Shown: positions 1 through 5,663, counted from the first letter of the stretch. The stretch: 5,736 nucleotides of DNA from DAIOHQ01 sp036744635 (GCA_036744635.1 DAIOHQ010000284.1:1-5736), one strand, 5' to 3'. Translations and numbers: made by a program. The notes: generated from the letters alone by a model not told the origin.

Positions 1-5
1 CCTAA

Positions 6-33
6 CCCTCTCCCACGCGTACGTGGGCGAGGG
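6..33. repeat. Imperfect palindrome (REP-like hairpin) upstream of livG
   Basis: The arm CCCTCTCCCACG (6-17) pairs with CGTGGGCGAGGG (22-33) around a 4-base loop, with one mismatch. No T-run follows, so it does not look like an intrinsic terminator. The flanking wording (CCTAACCCTCTCCC ... GAGGGGACC) resembles dispersed extragenic palindromes seen in several high-G+C genomes. That similarity is from memory and was not searched. Confidence 0.5.
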
Positions 34-98
34 GACCGGGAGTGGCATCGCCAAGAATGAGCGCTACACACCCCGGACGCGTGGGATGGTAGGGAGCG

Positions 99-902
99 AT
101 GAATGATCGGCGTGTCGATTGCGGTATGATTGGGGAGATGGCTTACCTGCAGGTGGACAGCGTCTCGGTCGTCTTCGGCGGCCTGCGGGCGCTGTCGGAT
201 TTCAGCTTTTCGCTGGACTGCGGAGAATTGGTCGGGCTGATCGGGCCGAACGGGGCGGGGAAGACCACCGCATTCAACGTCGTCACCGGCGTCTACGCTC
301 CCAGCGCCGGCGATGTCCGCATCGGGGGCAGATCGGTGGCCGGCAAGAAGACGTTCCAAATCAATCGGCGGGGAATCGCCCGCACATTTCAGAATATCCG
401 CCTGTTTCCCGGCCTATCGGTGCTGGACAACGTCCTGGTCGGTTTCAACCGCTCGCTGGGCCACGGATTCTGGGGAACGGTCCTGCGCACACCGCATCAT
501 CAGCGCGATGAGGCAGCGCACACACAGCAGGCGATCGAGCTGCTCGAGACCTTCCACCTCGCAGACCGCAGTCGCGAGCTGGCCTCCAGTCTCCCCTATG
601 GCGATCAGCGGCGGCTGGAGATCGCCCGGGCACTGGCCACGCGCCCCAAGATCCTGCTGCTGGACGAGCCGGCGGCGGGCATGAATCCGCAGGAGAAGGG
701 GGAACTGATGGAATTGATCCGCTTCATCCGCGACCGCTTCCACGTCGGCATCTGGCTGATCGAACACGATATGAAGCTGGTCATGAGCGTCTGCGAAAGA
801 ATCACCGTCCTGGATCACGGCGAAACCATCGCCACCGGCACCCCGGCGGAAGTGCAGGAAAATCCAAAGGTGATCGAAGCGTATTTAGGTGAGCCGGTGT
901 AA
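99..902 (+). CDS. livG: Branched-chain amino-acid ABC transporter ATP-binding protein LivG
   Basis: This is one of the two cytoplasmic ATPases that drive a HAAT-type importer for leucine, isoleucine, valine or related amino acids. Numbering from the start at 99, one sees Walker A GPNGAGKTT (49-57), a Q-loop in ARTFQNIRLF (Q98), the LivG-type signature LPYGDQRRLEIARAL (165-179), Walker B ILLLDEP (185-191) and the H-switch in IEHD (H223). SYGDQ/PYGDQ in place of LSGGQ is normal for LivG. The start at 99 has AGGGAG at 91-96, rather close. The in-frame ATG at 138 gives MAYLQVDSVSV and 254 residues, nearer the usual LivG N-terminus and length (about 255), but its purine run directly abuts the ATG. 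Position 138 may be the true start. The permease genes livH and livM are not in the window and may lie upstream. The partner livF follows after an inserted gene. Confidence 0.93.
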   Translation: MNDRRVDCGMIGEMAYLQVDSVSVVFGGLRALSDFSFSLDCGELVGLIGPNGAGKTTAFNVVTGVYAPSAGDVRIGGRSVAGKKTFQINRRGIARTFQNIRLFPGLSVLDNVLVGFNRSLGHGFWGTVLRTPHHQRDEAAHTQQAIELLETFHLADRSRELASSLPYGDQRRLEIARALATRPKILLLDEPAAGMNPQEKGELMELIRFIRDRFHVGIWLIEHDMKLVMSVCERITVLDHGETIATGTPAEVQENPKVIEAYLGEPV

Positions 903-904
903 TG
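887..904 (+). promoter_or_regulatory. Shine-Dalgarno in livG tail facing an orphan ATG
   Basis: AGGTGAG (887-893) lies 8 bases before an ATG at 902-904 that overlaps the livG stop (TAATG). This is the classic arrangement for a translationally coupled livF start. In this sequence the ATG only opens a 25-codon reading frame (902-979) running through the heptad array and ending just past the start of the four-helix-bundle gene. I infer it is the original livF initiation signal, now cut off from livF. Initiation at 902 could still couple translation to the ATG at 960. Confidence 0.45.
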
Positions 905-939
905 GGTCATTTGTCATTGGTCATTGGTCATTTGTCGTT
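905..939 (+). repeat. Left heptad array: five tandem 7-bp units
   Basis: Five uninterrupted 7-base units follow the livG stop: GGTCATT, TGTCATT, GGTCATT, GGTCATT, TGTCGTT. They are the inverted counterpart of the AATGACn array at 1346-1387. Aligning 912-939 with the reverse complement of 1346-1373 gives 25 identities in 28, so the two arrays form a terminal-inverted-repeat-like bracket around the intervening gene. Confidence 0.85.
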
Positions 940-959
940 GGCAACCGCAGGAAACTCTA

Positions 960-1364
960 ATGCGTACGAGAGGATTTGAAGAGTTAGAGGTATATCAACT
1001 CTCGGAGAAGTTGGCCGATAGCATTTGGGACATGGTCCGTGGCTGGCCTGTCTTTGCCAAGGACACGGTTGGTAAGCAGATGGTGCGAGCCGCTGACAGC
1101 ATCGGAGCAAACATTGCTGAGGGTTCAGGGAGGGGTACGTATCAGGACAATCGCCGCTTCGTGCGGATCGCGCGCGGATCGCTATTGGAAACCAGGCACT
1201 TTCTTCGCAGGGCGTTTCGCCGGCATTTGCTCTCTTCCGAAGAAATTGCGATCGTCCTTCCGATGATCAAGGAACTTGCGCCGCGGCTCAACGCCTATCT
1301 CCGTTCCATCGGCCCCACTAACGAAAACGCCAGTGACGATGAACAAATGACTAATGACAAATGA
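960..1364 (+). CDS. Four-helix-bundle protein, S23/23S-rRNA intervening-sequence family
   Basis: A 134-residue protein of the S23 (IVS protein/Avd-like) four-helix-bundle family. Family hallmarks are visible: the N-terminal FEELEVYQLSEKLADSIW (6-23) and the core RAADSIGANIAEGSGR (about 43-58), followed by helix-forming segments with RFVRIARGSLLET (about 65-77). The biochemical role of stand-alone members is unknown. Relatives are encoded inside 23S rRNA intervening sequences and as accessory (Avd) proteins of diversity-generating retroelements, but no reverse transcriptase or rRNA is present here. I chose ATG 960 because AGGAA (949-953) sits 6 bases upstream. An in-frame TTG at 924 would only translate repeat sequence. 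The C-terminal MTNDK and the stop codon are encoded by the right heptad array. Local G+C is somewhat lower than in livG (about 45% over 961-1020). It interrupts livG-livF, which suggests acquisition as a cassette. Confidence 0.85.
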   Translation: MRTRGFEELEVYQLSEKLADSIWDMVRGWPVFAKDTVGKQMVRAADSIGANIAEGSGRGTYQDNRRFVRIARGSLLETRHFLRRAFRRHLLSSEEIAIVLPMIKELAPRLNAYLRSIGPTNENASDDEQMTNDK

Positions 1365-1387
1365 CCAATGACAAGAAATAAATGACC
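1346..1387 (+). repeat. Right heptad array, running into the livF start codon
   Basis: In-phase 7-base units AATGACT, AATGACA, AATGACC, AATGACA (1346-1373) are followed by a degenerate AGAAATA (1374-1380) and then AATGACC (1381-1387), which contains the ATG ACC of livF. Two further degenerate units (AGTGACG, ATGAACA) precede at 1332-1345 inside the four-helix-bundle gene. The array is inverted relative to 905-939. It encodes the last codons and stop of the upstream gene as well as the livF start. Confidence 0.8.
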
Positions 1388-2089
1388 CTCCTCTCCATCC
1401 GCAATCTCCACGTCTCCTACGGCGCCATCCGGGCCCTGCATGGCGTTTCGTTGGACATCCGGCGCGGGGAGATTGTCACGCTGATCGGCTCCAACGGCGC
1501 GGGAAAGACCACGCTCTTGCGCACCATCTCCGGGCTGCTGCGGCCAACCAATGGGGTGATCGTGCTCAACTCCGTCGAGGAACTGCAGCGGATGGCCCCG
1601 CACGAGATCGTCCGCCGCGGCATCTGCCACGCGCCCGAAGGGCGGCAGATTTTCTCCAACCTCACCGTTTTGGAAAATCTCCGGCTCGGCGCGTATCAGC
1701 GCAAGGATAACCTCTCCGACGACCTCGCCCGCTGCTACAAGCTGTTTCCCATCCTGCTGGAGCGACGCGGGCAGCCCGGCGGCACGCTGTCCGGCGGCGA
1801 GCAGCAGATGCTGGCCATCGCCCGCGCCCTGATGGCTCGGCCGCAACTGCTGCTGCTGGATGAACCGTCGCTGGGGTTGGCCCCGCTGATCGTGCGGAAG
1901 ATTTTCGAGATCATCCGCGAGATCAATGCCGCGGGCACCACCATCTTTCTGGTCGAGCAAAATGCCCACATGGCGTTGAATGTCGCCCACCGCGCCTATG
2001 TGCTGCAGAGCGGCGCGATCCTGCTCAGCGACACCGCAAAAAACCTGCTGGAAAATCCGGAGGTGAAGAAGGCGTATCTCGGTGGATGA
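1382..2089 (+). CDS. livF: Branched-chain amino-acid ABC transporter ATP-binding protein LivF
   Basis: Second cytoplasmic ATPase of the HAAT-type branched-chain amino-acid importer, expected to pair with LivG. At 235 residues it matches the usual LivF length (about 235-240). Visible elements are Walker A GSNGAGKTT (36-44), the LivF-type APEGRQIF segment with Glu86 at the Q-loop position, signature LSGGEQ (136-141), Walker B LLLLDEP (156-162) and VEQNA (191-195), where Gln replaces the H-switch His. Glu/Gln at those two places is typical of LivF and is not a defect. The ATG at 1382 has only a weak purine stretch (AAGAAA) upstream, and its first two codons lie in a heptad unit. It begins 18 bases after the stop of the four-helix-bundle gene, so translational coupling is possible. 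Confidence 0.94.
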   Translation: MTLLSIRNLHVSYGAIRALHGVSLDIRRGEIVTLIGSNGAGKTTLLRTISGLLRPTNGVIVLNSVEELQRMAPHEIVRRGICHAPEGRQIFSNLTVLENLRLGAYQRKDNLSDDLARCYKLFPILLERRGQPGGTLSGGEQQMLAIARALMARPQLLLLDEPSLGLAPLIVRKIFEIIREINAAGTTIFLVEQNAHMALNVAHRAYVLQSGAILLSDTAKNLLENPEVKKAYLGG

Positions 2090-2112
2090 GCGGACCAGTG
2101 GGTGCCAATGCA

Positions 2113-2157
2113 GAAACGTGAAGCATGAAGAGCCTCCTTCTTCATGCTTCACGTTTC
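2113..2157. repeat. Perfect 19-bp hairpin downstream of livF, made of heptad units
   Basis: The arm GAAACGTGAAGCATGAAGA (2113-2131) is exactly complementary to 2139-2157 around a 7-base loop (GCCTCCT). The right arm continues as 7-base units TTCATGC, TTCACGT, TTCACGT, TTCATTC (2141-2168). It begins 24 bases after the livF stop and could end or stabilise the liv transcript. There is no T-run after the stem, so it is better described as a repeat element than an intrinsic terminator. Confidence 0.7.
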
Positions 2158-2168
2158 ACGTTTCATTC

Positions 2169-2380
2169 CGTCTCTGTGGTGGACACTGCATTTGCCGGAC
2201 AGCGCATTTTCTGCGCCTTGCACGCGCCGCTCTTCCTCCCTACAACCCGCCTTCAGAATCCGCCAAGATTTTCTCGACCCGGCGTCAACCTCCTGCCGAT
2301 GAAGAGCGTAGAGGCCGCAGGGGCGATTTTATCGGACGTTGCAACTGCGGGCCGGGCTTTTCGATGATCGGGCACTTCCT
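2169..2380. other. Non-coding spacer between the livF hairpin and the amidase-like gene
   Basis: No convincing gene is visible here. Reading frames crossing this stretch (for example 2082-2384 on +) have no recognisable domain and run through the hairpin. The only candidate signal is a promoter-like pair at 2218-2246. Confidence 0.5.
2218..2246 (+). promoter_or_regulatory. Possible sigma70-type promoter for the amidase-like gene
   Basis: TTGCAC (2218-2223) and TACAAC (2241-2246) are separated by exactly 17 bases, matching the -35 and -10 consensus at 3 and 4 of 6 positions. The position, about 135 bases ahead of the start at 2381, fits a promoter for that gene, but such matches arise by chance. 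Confidence 0.2.
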
Positions 2381-3022
2381 GTGAAAAAATCGCGCCGCAC
2401 CCCACGCAGTTCTTCTTCAGCCGCCGCCAAGAGCCGCCGCAATTTCATGGTCTTCACCAGCCTGGTGGCCGCGCTGACGGCGACCACCGCGCTGCTGCTG
2501 GCGCTGTCGCCGCAGCCGCTGCTGCCGGATAGCTCCAGCAGCCTGCTCGCGGTTGATTCACCGCATGCGCTCGATGCCATCTTCCAGACGCAGGCGGCCG
2601 TCCAGGCCAACCGCTGGCAATACGTCTATGTTCATCACAGCCGCACGCCGGCCGGCAGCGCCGCCGCGCTGGCGCAGCTCAACGGAGGCCTCGGCGACCA
2701 TTTTGTGATCGGCAACGGCAACGGCTGCGTCGATGGCGAAATTCAGATCGGCCAGCGCTGGAACCACCAGCTCTCTGCCACGCCGCCGCAGGGGGCCGAT
2801 GAGATCGATCCCGCCTGCATCAGCATCTGCCTGGTCGGCGACTTCGATCAGGCCGAGCCAACCCGCAGCCAGTTCCGCCGTCTGTCCCAGCTTGTGGCCA
2901 CCCTGCAGCAGCGCTTCAACGTCCCGGCCTCCCACGTGCTGCTGGTCGAAGCCGGCCAAACCCCCGCATCCATTGGCCGCCAGTTCCCCGCCGACAGTTT
3001 CCGCGGCGAGCTGGCGCGATAG
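2381..3022 (+). CDS. Membrane-anchored amidase_2/PGRP-fold protein, probably non-catalytic
   Basis: A 213-residue protein with a basic N-terminus (KKSRR ... KSRR), a hydrophobic segment at about 22-42 that should act as signal anchor, a Ser/Pro linker, and an N-acetylmuramoyl-L-alanine amidase (amidase_2/peptidoglycan-recognition) domain from about 78 to the end. Family landmarks are YVYVHHS (81-87), HFVIGNGNG (107-115), DGEI..G.RW (118-127) and ISICLVGDF (147-155). By comparison with T7 lysozyme the first zinc ligand is kept (H85), but the tyrosine of the GYHF motif is D106, the second zinc His is V189 and the zinc Cys is S197, with the normal 8-residue spacing. Amide cleavage is therefore unlikely; peptidoglycan binding is possible. 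The GTG start at 2381 is chosen because it gives a clean basic-then-hydrophobic N-terminus. No Shine-Dalgarno is visible, and an ATG at 2447 is an alternative that would lose the basic region. Confidence 0.8.
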   Translation: MKKSRRTPRSSSSAAAKSRRNFMVFTSLVAALTATTALLLALSPQPLLPDSSSSLLAVDSPHALDAIFQTQAAVQANRWQYVYVHHSRTPAGSAAALAQLNGGLGDHFVIGNGNGCVDGEIQIGQRWNHQLSATPPQGADEIDPACISICLVGDFDQAEPTRSQFRRLSQLVATLQQRFNVPASHVLLVEAGQTPASIGRQFPADSFRGELAR

Positions 3023-3098
3023 GTCAATCATCTATCGTGGCATGGACTACCAGCAGCTACCAGCCCATGCACAAGAAGCGCAGCGCTCTTCTCCCGTA

Positions 3099-3122
3099 GC
3101 ACGGGTTTTCCTTAACCCGTGC
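3099..3122. repeat. 9-bp stem-loop between the amidase-like gene and argS
   Basis: GCACGGGTT (3099-3107) is perfectly complementary to AACCCGTGC (3114-3122) with a TTCCTT loop. It lies 77 bases after one gene and 53 before the next. No T-run follows on either strand, so a rho-independent terminator is not demonstrated. It may be a short dispersed palindrome or a weak transcript-end structure. Confidence 0.5.
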
Positions 3123-3174
3123 CGACTCCCAATTGGAGAACACGTCCTGGCTGCTGTACGATGCCAACAGCACC

Positions 3175-4941
3175 ATGCAAACCATCCAAGCCCAACTCGA
3201 CCGCGCCTTTCGCGCCACGATCCATTCCGTCTTCTCCCTCGACGTCGATCCGCTGATCTCGCTCAGCCAGAACGACAAATTCGGCGACTACCAGTCCAAC
3301 GTCGCGATGTCGCTGGCCAAGCTGGTCTCGGAAAAAATCGGGCAGAAGACCAATCCGCGCCAGGTGGCCGAACAGATCAAAGCCAACCTGCAGCTTGGCG
3401 AGATGGCCTCGGAGACATCCATCGCCGGGCCGGGATTCATCAATGTGCGGCTGTCGACAATGTGGCTGGTGGAGCAACTGCGCTCGACAGCGCATGACGG
3501 ACGACTCGGCATCGAACCCGCCGGCGCGCCGGAAATCGTCGTTGTTGACTATTCCGGGCCGAACATCGCCAAGGAGCTGCACGTCGGCCATCTGCGCTCG
3601 ACGATTATCGGCGATGCGATCTCGCGCATCATTGAATTCCAGCGCCATCAGGTTATCCGCCAGAACCACATCGGCGACTGGGGGACGCAGTTTGGGATGC
3701 TGATTGCGTATCTCGAACGCCTCGATGATGCATCAAAAGATCCTTACGGAACTCTGCTTGGTATTAAGCTGATGGATTTCGAGCAGTTCTATAGGGATGC
3801 GAAAGCAACGTTTGACACCGATCCCCAGTTCGCAGAGCAAGCGCGCAAAGCCGTTGTACGGCTCCAGTCGGGGGAAGTTGAGGCTCGTGCTTCGTGGAAC
3901 GTAATTTGCCTAACCACTCGTCAAGATTACGAACCATTGTACAAGCGGCTGGCCGTTCAACTTGCTGACCCGAAGGTGCAAGCCGAGCCAATCGAGCGCG
4001 GCGAGTCCTTCTATAATCCCATGCTGGCCGACGTCGTGCGCGAGCTCAAGGAGAAGGGTATCGCCACCGAATCGGAAGGCGCTACCGTCGTCTTCAACAA
4101 GGGCTTCGAAAATCCCCTGATCATCGAAAAAACCGGCGGCGGATATTTGTATGCCACCACCGATCTGGCGGCCATTCGGTATCGCGCGCAGACGCTGCAC
4201 GCCAGGCGCATCATCTACACCCATGACTCGCGGCAGGCGCAGCATTTCGCGCAGGTCTTCGCCACCGCAAAGCGCGCCGGCTGGGCCGATGGCGTGTCGT
4301 TAGAATACGCTCCGTTCGGCACGATGCTCGGCGCCGACAACAAGCCCTTCAAAACCCGCTCCGGCGACACGGTGAAGCTCAAGGAGCTTCTCGATGAGGC
4401 CGAGGAGCGCGCCTATGCGCTGGTTTCGGAAAAAAATCCCCAAATTGAAGAAAGCCAGCGCCGGCAGATCGCCCACTCCGTCGGCGTCGGCGCCGTCAAG
4501 TACGCCGATCTCTCCAAAGATCGCACCAGCGATTACGTCTTCGCCTGGGACAAGGCGTTGGCCATGGACGGCAATACCGCGCCCTACCTGCAGTACGCCC
4601 ATGCCCGGATCAAGTCGATCTTCCGCAAGGCAGACACTCAGGACCCTGCCCGCGCTGCCGAGCATCTGCAGCTCGATTCCCCCTTCGAGCTGGCATTGGC
4701 CAAGCACATTCTCCGTCTGGGCGAGGTGCTCGACGTGGTGGCTCGCGAGCTGAAGCCTCATTATCTCTGCATCTATCTCTACGAATTGGCCACCCGTTTC
4801 AGCGCGTTTTACGAGAATTGCCCGGTGCTGCAGTCGCAAGAGCCGCTGCGCTCCAGCCGGCTGGCGCTGTGTGATCTGACGGCGCGGACACTGGCGCTTG
4901 GCCTGGACCTTCTCGGCATCGAGCATCCCGAGCAGATGTAG
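3175..4941 (+). CDS. argS: Arginyl-tRNA synthetase
   Basis: Class I aminoacyl-tRNA synthetase that charges tRNA-Arg with arginine in the cytoplasm. It is 588 residues, close to the family's usual 550-590. Domain order is complete: the N-terminal Arg-tRNA-synthetase domain (about 1-95, with KFGDYQSNVAM and GPGFINVRL), the catalytic core with SGPNIAKELHVGHLRST (127-143; the HIGH motif appears as HVGH, 136-139), the KMSK-region substitute MLGADNKPFKTRSG (384-397), and the C-terminal DALR anticodon-binding helices (about 470-588) ending in LLGIEHPEQM. Lack of a canonical KMSK is common in ArgS. ATG 3175 is preferred because MQTIQAQLDRAF resembles family N-termini; a TTG at 3133 would add 14 residues. 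No clear Shine-Dalgarno is visible. Residues about 183-262 (3721-3960) are encoded by DNA of lower G+C than the rest, although the protein still reads as normal ArgS. Confidence 0.96.
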   Translation: MQTIQAQLDRAFRATIHSVFSLDVDPLISLSQNDKFGDYQSNVAMSLAKLVSEKIGQKTNPRQVAEQIKANLQLGEMASETSIAGPGFINVRLSTMWLVEQLRSTAHDGRLGIEPAGAPEIVVVDYSGPNIAKELHVGHLRSTIIGDAISRIIEFQRHQVIRQNHIGDWGTQFGMLIAYLERLDDASKDPYGTLLGIKLMDFEQFYRDAKATFDTDPQFAEQARKAVVRLQSGEVEARASWNVICLTTRQDYEPLYKRLAVQLADPKVQAEPIERGESFYNPMLADVVRELKEKGIATESEGATVVFNKGFENPLIIEKTGGGYLYATTDLAAIRYRAQTLHARRIIYTHDSRQAQHFAQVFATAKRAGWADGVSLEYAPFGTMLGADNKPFKTRSGDTVKLKELLDEAEERAYALVSEKNPQIEESQRRQIAHSVGVGAVKYADLSKDRTSDYVFAWDKALAMDGNTAPYLQYAHARIKSIFRKADTQDPARAAEHLQLDSPFELALAKHILRLGEVLDVVARELKPHYLCIYLYELATRFSAFYENCPVLQSQEPLRSSRLALCDLTARTLALGLDLLGIEHPEQM

Positions 4942-4945
4942 GTGG

Positions 4946-5015
4946 TGGTAAAGTTTGGAGTCAGAATGAGCACAGGTCTGCGAGTACGCCGACCTGTGGC
5001 ACCCAAACTTTACCA
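4946..5015. repeat. Nested long inverted repeat between convergent argS and hydrolase remnant
   Basis: The outer arms TGGTAAAGTTTGG (4946-4958) and CCAAACTTTACCA (5003-5015) are perfectly complementary over 13 bp. Inside them is a second stem, CACAGGTC (4971-4978) with GACCTGTG (4991-4998), capped by GCG/CGC around AGTA. It begins 5 bases after the argS stop, between two convergent genes, so it could act as a bidirectional transcript-end structure. There is no T-run. Confidence 0.7.
4971..5002 (-). repeat. 32-bp palindromic repeat, copy 1
   Basis: This 32-bp stretch recurs in inverted orientation at 5682-5713 with 31 of 32 bases identical; the single difference lies between the arms. Both copies contain the 8-bp palindrome arms CACAGGTC and GACCTGTG. 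Confidence 0.85.
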
Positions 5016-5053
5016 TCGGCCGGATGTAACCTCGCCTCACCGCATCGCCCATA

Positions 5054-5648
5054 TCACTGGATGAAGTTGGGAAAGATTCCCGCACCGCTGGCCGGCCGGA
5101 GCGCCCGCCAGTGTATTGCATCATTCGACTCCGCCACCCCCAGCACGCCGCTCGCCCCGCGCTGCGCCTCCCGACCGTTGGCCGTCAGGAACGCGACATA
5201 TTCCCCGCCCGCCCGGCCCGGCGCGCGGGTCACTCCCAACGAATCCCAGCGCGGATGCGGCTCGGCCGACTCGGCCGGATCATGCTCATACCACCTCGCA
5301 TCAGGTCGAAATTCCTGATCCAGCCGCCGCCAGTGCAGCAGGTCATCCGACTCGGCAAAGCAGACGACCTGGTACCCCTTGGGCCGCTCTTCGGAAAAAT
5401 TCAGGATATAGCGCCCCGAGTCGGTCTTCACTACCATCCCCGTCCCCAGCCACAGGGCATCGGGATGTTTCTCCAGCACCGGCCCGACTTCGCGCCAGTG
5501 CAGCAGGTCGGTCGACCGCGCCAGGCTGATGCCATTCCACATGGCCGGATGGTCCGGCGAGATGCGGATGTAGAACAGGAAATACTCACCCCCCCTCGGC
5601 GAATATCCAAGTATCCCACATCCGCTCACGGGCGGGGCGATAGAGCAT
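5054..5648 (-). pseudogene. Frameshifted, 3'-truncated glycoside-hydrolase-like (GH43/GH32-type beta-propeller) gene
   Basis: On the minus strand an ATG at 5648 has a strong Shine-Dalgarno (GGAGGAAG, 5656-5663, 7 bases away) and opens MLYRPARERMWDTWIFAEGG. This frame hits TGA right after a run of seven G (plus-strand C 5589-5595). Dropping one G joins it to the frame that continues EYFLFYIRISPDH... to the stop at 5054-5056, giving 197 residues. Three blade-like repeats are visible: STDLLHWREVG, SDDLLHWRRLD and SNDAIHWRALR, with WLGTGMVV and RWDSLGVTRA between them. This is the five-bladed propeller pattern of GH43/GH32-like proteins, which usually run to about 300 residues. Here the product stops after IFPNFIQ, at about the start of blade 4. 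The uninterrupted downstream frame alone would start at GTG 5629. A sequencing error in the G-run would leave only the 3' truncation. Substrate and catalytic residues cannot be assigned. Confidence 0.7.
5589..5595 (-). other. Seven-G homopolymer frameshift site
   Basis: On the minus strand the sequence reads GA followed by seven G and TGAG. With seven G the frame from ATG 5648 ends at TGA; with six it continues through GAG GGG GGT GAG TAT into the long conserved reading frame. It may be a mutation, a slippage or phase-variation site, or an indel error. Confidence 0.75.
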
Positions 5649-5655
5649 GGTTTTT

Positions 5656-5663
5656 CTTCCTCC
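5656..5663 (-). promoter_or_regulatory. Strong Shine-Dalgarno fixing the hydrolase start at 5648
   Basis: Minus-strand GGAGGAAG lies 7 bases before the ATG at 5648-5646. It is the best ribosome-binding site in the window and identifies the original start of the hydrolase gene, 19 bases upstream of, and in a different frame from, the GTG at 5629 that opens the long intact frame. Confidence 0.7.

Noticed and set aside
905..1387. Heptad arrays as a CRISPR-like or DGR system
   Set aside because: The units are 7 bp with no spacers, and there is no reverse transcriptase, template/variable repeat pair or Cas gene; only the S23 fold is shared with Avd.
1382..2089. Missing Q-loop Gln and H-switch His in LivF as a sign of inactivity
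   Set aside because: Glu and Gln at these positions (APEGR, VEQNA) are standard in LivF proteins.
1295..2152. Long minus-strand reading frame (285 codons) opposite livF
   Set aside because: It is antisense to a clear livF, runs through the hairpin and the heptad array, and shows no domain; it follows from livF's codon bias.
2082..2384. Plus-strand reading frame of 100 codons after livF
   Set aside because: It overlaps the livF end and is largely the hairpin and spacer; the composition is Cys/Arg-rich and unlike a protein family.
4318..4365. Absent KMSK motif in ArgS
   Set aside because: Most bacterial ArgS lack a canonical KMSK; the KPFKTRSG segment is the expected substitute.
4300..5124. 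Long minus-strand reading frame (274 codons) opposite argS
   Set aside because: It is antisense to a complete argS and crosses the inverted repeats and the hydrolase end without recognisable motifs.
5328..5509. 17-bp direct repeat CGCCAGTGCAGCAGGTC at 5328-5344 and 5493-5509
   Set aside because: Both copies encode the conserved DLLHW blade motif of the propeller, so this is internal domain repetition rather than a separate element.
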